Source: Dielma fastidiosa
Lineage (GTDB): Bacteria; Bacillota_I; Bacilli_A; Erysipelotrichales; Erysipelotrichaceae
Reading direction: 5' to 3'
Assembly: GCF_000313565.1 (NCBI RefSeq)
Contig: NZ_HE578923.1
Coordinates: 524,136 to 588,135, forward strand
Length of the DNA stretch: 64,000 nucleotides
Below, in pieces: positions 60,254 to 64,000 of this stretch (positions are counted from its first letter, which is position 1; every line of letters starts with the position of its first letter). Position numbers and translations under genes: made by a program. The notes under the pieces were generated by a model that saw only the letters and a program-made list of their open reading frames with translations, had not been told where the DNA came from and ran no database searches.

Positions 60254-62773
60254 ATGAATGAAAAATTTGATGTGACAGGGATGACTTGTTCAGCCTGTTC
60301 AAGCCGTGTTGAGAAGTGTGTCAGCAAGCTTGAGGGTGTTGAAGAAGTAAGTGTTAATCTGTTGACGAACAGTATGCAGGTAAAGTATAAAGAAGGCGAA
60401 ATTGATGAAAATGCGATTATTTCTGCCGTTGAAAAGGCAGGCTATGGCGCTAATCTTCATCAGGGAGCACAGCCTAAAAAAGCAAGTGTCAAGGTTGATG
60501 CTGTTGAAGACGCAATGCATTCCATGCGTTATCGGCTGATTGTTTCCTTTATCTTTTTGATTCCATTATTTTATATATCTATGGGACATATGATGGGATT
60601 GCCGATTCCATCATTCTTGAGCGGTATGGAGAATGCGATTGCTTATGCTTTTACGCAATTTCTGCTTTGTCTGCCCATTCTATATGTGAATCGTAAATAT
60701 TATCAGGTAGGCTTTAAGACTTTATTTCATGGCGCTCCGAATATGGATTCATTAATTGCAATTGGTTCGGCAGCGGCGATGATTTATGGTATTGTCGCAA
60801 TTTATGGCATTGGTTATGGTTTAGGCGTTCATGATATGGCGCTTGTGGAACGTTTCCATATGGATCTCTATTTTGAATCAGCGGCTACAATCTTAACCCT
60901 GATTACCTTAGGTAAATATTTAGAAGCTAAATCCAAGGGAAAGACGAGTGAAGCAATCAGTAAGCTGATGGATCTGGCACCGCAGACAGCTTTAGTTTGG
61001 CGGGATGGACAGGAACGTGAAATCGCGGTTGAAGAGGTAGTGATTGGTGATACAGTGATTGTTAAGCCGGGGGCTAAGGTACCGGTTGACGGTGTGATTT
61101 TGGAAGGTTTCACCGCGCTTGATGAAGCGGCAATTACCGGTGAGAGCATTCCGGTTGAAAAAGGTGTCGGTGACAGTGTGGTCGGTGCGACGATGAATAA
61201 GAGCGGTTCAATTCGTTTCAGAGCTACGCGTGTCGGCAATGATACGACATTGGCCAAAATCATACAGCTTGTTGAGGATGCCAGTGCCAGTAAAGCGCCG
61301 ATCGCTAAGCTGGCCGATAAGATTGCCGGTATCTTCGTGCCGGTTGTAATTCTCATTGCTATTGCCGCATCGGCTTATTGGCTGATACAGGGCCAGTCAA
61401 TTGAATTTGCTTTGTCAATTGGTATTTCGGTACTGGTTATTTCATGCCCATGTGCCTTAGGTCTGGCAACCCCGGTGGCAATCATGGTCGGTACCGGCAA
61501 AGGTGCGGAAAATGGTATTTTAATTAAATCTGGTGAAGCTTTGGAAACCGCTCATGCGATTCAATGCGTTGTAATGGATAAAACAGGTACGATTACTGAG
61601 GGAAAACCTCAGGTTACAGATGTTATAACGCTCAATGCAAGCCGCAATGAACTGCTTGAACTGGCATTGGCATTAGAAAAGCCAAGTGAGCATCCATTAG
61701 CGGAAGCGATTGTTGCTTATAGTGAAAAAGCAGGCTTCAGCGCTGCCTCTGTCGAACATTTTAAAGCTGTATTCGGCAAGGGTGTCGAAGCGGATTTTAA
61801 TGGCAGACATTATTTGGCCGGCAATCAGCGGATGATGAATGAGGCAGGCATTGACTGCAGTGATCTTTTAAATCAATTGGATCAATTGGCAGATCAAGGT
61901 AAAACACCGCTGCTTTTTGCGGATACAAAGCAGGTGTTAGGAATTTTAGCGGTTGCGGATGTTGTCAAACCAACGAGCCGTGAAGCGATTCAGCGGTTTC
62001 AAAAACAGGGGATTGATGTCGTTATGCTGACCGGTGATAATAAGCGTACCGCAGAAGCTATTCGTTCTCAGTTAAATATTAATACGGTTATCGCTGAGGT
62101 GTTGCCTCAGGATAAAGAAAAGGTTATCAGTGATTTACAGGCTAAAGGTCAAAAGGTGGCAATGATCGGTGATGGTATCAATGATGCGCCGGCATTAGCG
62201 AGAGCTGATGTGGGGATTGCCATCGGAGCCGGTACGGATGTAGCCATTGAGAGTGCGGACATTGTCCTGATGCGTTCTGATTTACTCGATGCGGTCACCG
62301 CCCTGCGTTTAAGCAAGGCCGTAATTCGCAACATTAAGGAAAACCTATTTTGGGCATTCTTCTATAATTCAGTCGGTATACCGTTAGCTGCCGGATTGTT
62401 TTATACGGCATTTAATTTAAAACTGAATCCGATGTTTGGCGCGGCGGCAATGAGTCTGAGCAGTGTCTGTGTTGTCAGCAACGCGTTAAGACTGAAGTTC
62501 TTTAAAACGGATCATACGGCAGCTGAACTAAAGCCTGCCGATGAGAATAAACAACAAGGAGAGAATAAAATGAAAACGATTAAAATTGAAGGTATGATGT
62601 GCATGCATTGTGTAAACCACGTGGAAAAAGCGCTGAATGGTATTGAAGGCGTTCATGCCAAGGTTGATTTGGAAAAGCAGCAGGCGGTTGTGACGTTGGA
62701 TCATGAGGTCAGTGATGAGACTTTAAAAGCAGCCGTAGCAGAAGCTGGGTATGAAGTCGTATCGATTGACTGA
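60254..62773 (+). CDS. copA: Copper(I)-exporting P1B-type ATPase with N- and C-terminal metal-binding domains
   Basis: The 839-residue protein has an N-terminal HMA domain with GMTCSACSSRVEKCV. The membrane copper site is in VISCPCALGLATPVAIMVG, the phosphorylation site in CVVMDKTGTITEGKP, and the hinge in VAMIGDGINDAPALARADVG. It exports Cu+ from the cytoplasm using ATP. Unlike most CopA proteins it ends with a second HMA (GMMCMHCVNHVEKALNGIEG), joined by a short charged linker. An internal ATG before that domain has its own ribosome binding site. AGGAGG precedes the main ATG. Confidence 0.97.
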   Translation: MNEKFDVTGMTCSACSSRVEKCVSKLEGVEEVSVNLLTNSMQVKYKEGEIDENAIISAVEKAGYGANLHQGAQPKKASVKVDAVEDAMHSMRYRLIVSFIFLIPLFYISMGHMMGLPIPSFLSGMENAIAYAFTQFLLCLPILYVNRKYYQVGFKTLFHGAPNMDSLIAIGSAAAMIYGIVAIYGIGYGLGVHDMALVERFHMDLYFESAATILTLITLGKYLEAKSKGKTSEAISKLMDLAPQTALVWRDGQEREIAVEEVVIGDTVIVKPGAKVPVDGVILEGFTALDEAAITGESIPVEKGVGDSVVGATMNKSGSIRFRATRVGNDTTLAKIIQLVEDASASKAPIAKLADKIAGIFVPVVILIAIAASAYWLIQGQSIEFALSIGISVLVISCPCALGLATPVAIMVGTGKGAENGILIKSGEALETAHAIQCVVMDKTGTITEGKPQVTDVITLNASRNELLELALALEKPSEHPLAEAIVAYSEKAGFSAASVEHFKAVFGKGVEADFNGRHYLAGNQRMMNEAGIDCSDLLNQLDQLADQGKTPLLFADTKQVLGILAVADVVKPTSREAIQRFQKQGIDVVMLTGDNKRTAEAIRSQLNINTVIAEVLPQDKEKVISDLQAKGQKVAMIGDGINDAPALARADVGIAIGAGTDVAIESADIVLMRSDLLDAVTALRLSKAVIRNIKENLFWAFFYNSVGIPLAAGLFYTAFNLKLNPMFGAAAMSLSSVCVVSNALRLKFFKTDHTAAELKPADENKQQGENKMKTIKIEGMMCMHCVNHVEKALNGIEGVHAKVDLEKQQAVVTLDHEVSDETLKAAVAEAGYEVVSID
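62570..62773 (+). CDS. Candidate internally initiated CopZ-like copper chaperone
   Basis: Within copA, ATG 62570 is in frame and preceded by CAAGGAGAG at ideal spacing. Translation from here would give a 67-residue free HMA protein (KTIKIEGMMCMHCVNHVEK) identical to the C-terminal domain of CopA. It would carry copper to CopA or CsoR. The alternative is that the motif is a relic of a copA-copZ gene fusion in which the stop codon was lost. The sequence alone cannot show whether the site is used. Confidence 0.5.
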   Translation: MKTIKIEGMMCMHCVNHVEKALNGIEGVHAKVDLEKQQAVVTLDHEVSDETLKAAVAEAGYEVVSID

Positions 62774-63033
62774 TGAAAGCAAATAAAGAAAGTGTGCTGC
62801 GGCTGATTAAAACAGCCCGCGGCCAGCTTGATGGAATCGAGCGGATGATTGAGGATGACCGTTATTGTGTTGATATTTCCACCCAGCTGCTTTCCACCCA
62901 GGCCATTTTAAATAAAGCGAACCGTGAGATTTTAAAGGGTCATGTGGAGCATTGTGTGAAAGAGGCAATCTTGACGGGTGATGTCGATGTCAAATTGAAT
63001 GAGATATTAATGCTGATGGATAAAATGAAATAG
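62773..63033 (+). CDS. csoR: Copper-sensing repressor CsoR
   Basis: The 86 residues match the CsoR/RcnR family, beginning with a helix RLIKTARGQLDGIERMIEDD. The copper ligands appear as C32 (RYCVDIS), H57 and C61 (KGHVEHCV), with spacing of 25 and 4 as in known CsoR. It represses the operon through the G/C-tract dyad at 60225-60239 and is released by Cu+. The start overlaps the copA stop (TGATG). A GAAA-loop terminator follows. Confidence 0.95.
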   Translation: MKANKESVLRLIKTARGQLDGIERMIEDDRYCVDISTQLLSTQAILNKANREILKGHVEHCVKEAILTGDVDVKLNEILMLMDKMK

Positions 63034-63053
63034 ACGGGAAACCGTCTTTTTTT
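63032..63053 (+). terminator. Terminator of the copper operon
   Basis: AGACGG (63032-63037) pairs with CCGTCT (63042-63047) with a GAAA tetraloop, followed by T residues. Confidence 0.9.
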
Positions 63054-63135
63054 ATTATATAGGGAATTTCATTTTCAAGCATCAAAGCGCTAATATCTCA
63101 TTATGAAAGGTAATTAGAAAAATAATAAAAATAGA

Positions 63136-63258
63136 TGAAATTATCGTGTGAATATGGTATACTATGAGTAACAAAAAACAATCTATTTAATCATTAAATT
63201 CAACCTAAGCATCACCTAGTTTCCTTTGTATCAATCGAATCTCAGTGGATGCTTTTTT
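63136..63258 (+). ncRNA. Short transcribed-looking leader with terminator hairpin before the TnpB-like gene
   Basis: ATGAAA (63136-63141) and TATACT (63159-63164) at 17 bp could be a promoter. The ~80 nt downstream ends in AAGCATC ... GATGCTTTTTT (stem near 63208-63256), a terminator-like hairpin with a large loop. The nuclease start lies about 20 nt further. It may be a small RNA, an attenuator, or the left end of the mobile element. There is no match to a known riboswitch. Confidence 0.4.
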
Positions 63259-63277
63259 GTTCAAGGGGGGGATATCC

Positions 63278-64000
63278 ATGAAGTGTTTATCGTATTCAAA
63301 TCGCTTCTATTATAAAGAGTTATCAGAAGAAGATGCGAATTGTATTAAGAAGGATTTGATCCTGTATAACTCTATGCTGCATACAGCTTATAAGAAACTC
63401 TATTTAACTTGTTTTCATGGTGTCAAGGATGCAGTCTCTTTACAAAAACAACTAAAAGTAAAATATGGTACGAATGATTATTTTCCTTTATCTGCAATCC
63501 ATGAAGCCAGAGCCCTGCTTAAAAGTAATATTGAAACTAATCAGCGATTGAAGAAAGCATGTACTAAACGGATTGAAAGAATCAAAGAGAAGATTCGTAA
63601 GGAAAACAAAACTTTACAGAACTGGCAGAAAAAGAAAGAACAATTAATTCAAAAAAGCAAGGAACATGAAACTAGTGAAGCAGACTATTTGTATGAGGTA
63701 CAGATCGTTAATCCGAATATCAAACAGCTGAAGCATAGAATTGGGTTGCTGACCTTTAAATTAAACCGGGAAACGGATAAGCTGAATCATTTGAACATAG
63801 GCGTGAGAGCCGCTTGCTTTGGTTCTAGGAAGAAGCTTCATCATGATCTTGAAGCTTATCGGTATGAGCGAAGAAAGCGCATGCTGATAACGGGAAGACG
63901 GCAGGGAAAATACAGCAACAATCTCTTCAAATATCATCTTGAATCTGGGATCATGGTTTATCGAGGCACAAAGAAAGAAGTTCATTTACCGATTCGTTTT
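63278..64000 (+). CDS. TnpB/IS1341-type RNA-guided nuclease-like protein, N-terminal 241 residues (cut by window edge)
   Basis: The frame stays open to the edge. The N-terminal part has the helical WED/REC-like pattern of TnpB relatives: YNSMLHTAYKKLYLTCFHG, YFPLSAIHEARALLKSN, and a long Lys-rich coiled helix. RAACFGSRKKLHHDLEAYR and MLITGRRQGKYSNNLFKYHL, as seen in divergent TnpB-like transposon proteins, follow. The RuvC DED residues and zinc finger would lie right of the window. No TnpA is visible. Its ATG follows AAGGGGGG. Guide RNA, if any, would normally be at the 3' end, outside the window. Confidence 0.65.
   Translation, partial: MKCLSYSNRFYYKELSEEDANCIKKDLILYNSMLHTAYKKLYLTCFHGVKDAVSLQKQLKVKYGTNDYFPLSAIHEARALLKSNIETNQRLKKACTKRIERIKEKIRKENKTLQNWQKKKEQLIQKSKEHETSEADYLYEVQIVNPNIKQLKHRIGLLTFKLNRETDKLNHLNIGVRAACFGSRKKLHHDLEAYRYERRKRMLITGRRQGKYSNNLFKYHLESGIMVYRGTKKEVHLPIRF

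Noticed and set aside
1..64000. tRNA or rRNA genes
   Set aside because: I found no GTTCGA-type T-loop with flanking acceptor pairing and no conserved rRNA blocks. A covariance search would be needed to exclude a divergent one.

Overview
The window looks like chromosomal DNA of a low-to-moderate GC Bacillota (Firmicutes), most like gut Erysipelotrichia-type bacteria. That placement is an inference from several things together: T-box and FMN riboswitch control, strong AGGAGG-type ribosome binding sites, sigma-A type promoters, pyruvate phosphate dikinase, a BipA/RibU/CsoR gene set, tRNA-hydroxylation U32 proteins, and a spore-coat-like LysM gene next to valS. I saw no rRNA, tRNA or CRISPR array. 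The left edge cuts an SLC1-type symporter and the right edge cuts a TnpB-like nuclease gene.

Layout. 0-2.5 kb: symporter end, a small zinc ribbon protein, then an AT-rich island with a 424-residue HTH/repeat regulator and, 95 bp downstream, a 41-residue exported-peptide gene. Together they look like a peptide quorum-sensing pair. 2.7-8.4 kb: trhP1-trhP2-proS and an HPr-kinase-like P-loop protein. 8.7-16.7 kb: KilA-N protein, HAD phosphatase/YaiI/unknown operon, cell-wall amidase, DinB and ABM proteins, DeoR regulator, glycosyltransferase and a toroid-fold protein. 16.8-22.5 kb: DUF4438, amidohydrolase, a two-lobed retropepsin-like protein, cyclophilin, small membrane proteins, and an FMN riboswitch controlling ribU plus a flavin-binding protein. 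22.6-28 kb: SpoU methyltransferase, a deletion-fused gene relic, DUF5131, VOC, AraC and BipA. 28.1-33.6 kb: two paralogous polysaccharide deacetylases, NAD synthetase with a degenerate amidase domain, and an AI-2E family transporter. 33.9-37.3 kb: an active and a degenerate GGDEF protein in translational overlap. 37.3-42.7 kb: ferredoxin/rubredoxin operon, SpoVID-like LysM protein, and a T-box controlled acetyltransferase-valS operon.

43.8-44.6 kb holds a probable type III toxin-antitoxin locus: a promoter, a nested 5' hairpin, three 53-nt tandem repeats, a 12-bp terminator and a 160-residue ToxN/CptN/TenpN-like protein. It is followed by ppdK, a CPBP-like protein and a flavin reductase. 49-57 kb is a signalling block with two soluble hybrid histidine kinases, each with two receiver domains, facing a membrane diguanylate cyclase. 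The second kinase and the cyclase share an unusual cysteine-bearing PAS domain. 57.3-60.1 kb carries a secreted FMN/FAD reductase lipoprotein and a divergent, apparently leaderless AraC regulator. 60.2-63 kb is a copper operon (CsoR operator, CopA with a C-terminal CopZ-like domain that has its own ribosome binding site, CsoR). The window ends in a TnpB-like gene preceded by a short transcribed-looking hairpin region.

The strongest candidates for new biology are the type III toxin-antitoxin locus and the regulator/peptide pair. Neither can be confirmed without homology and RNA-structure searches.
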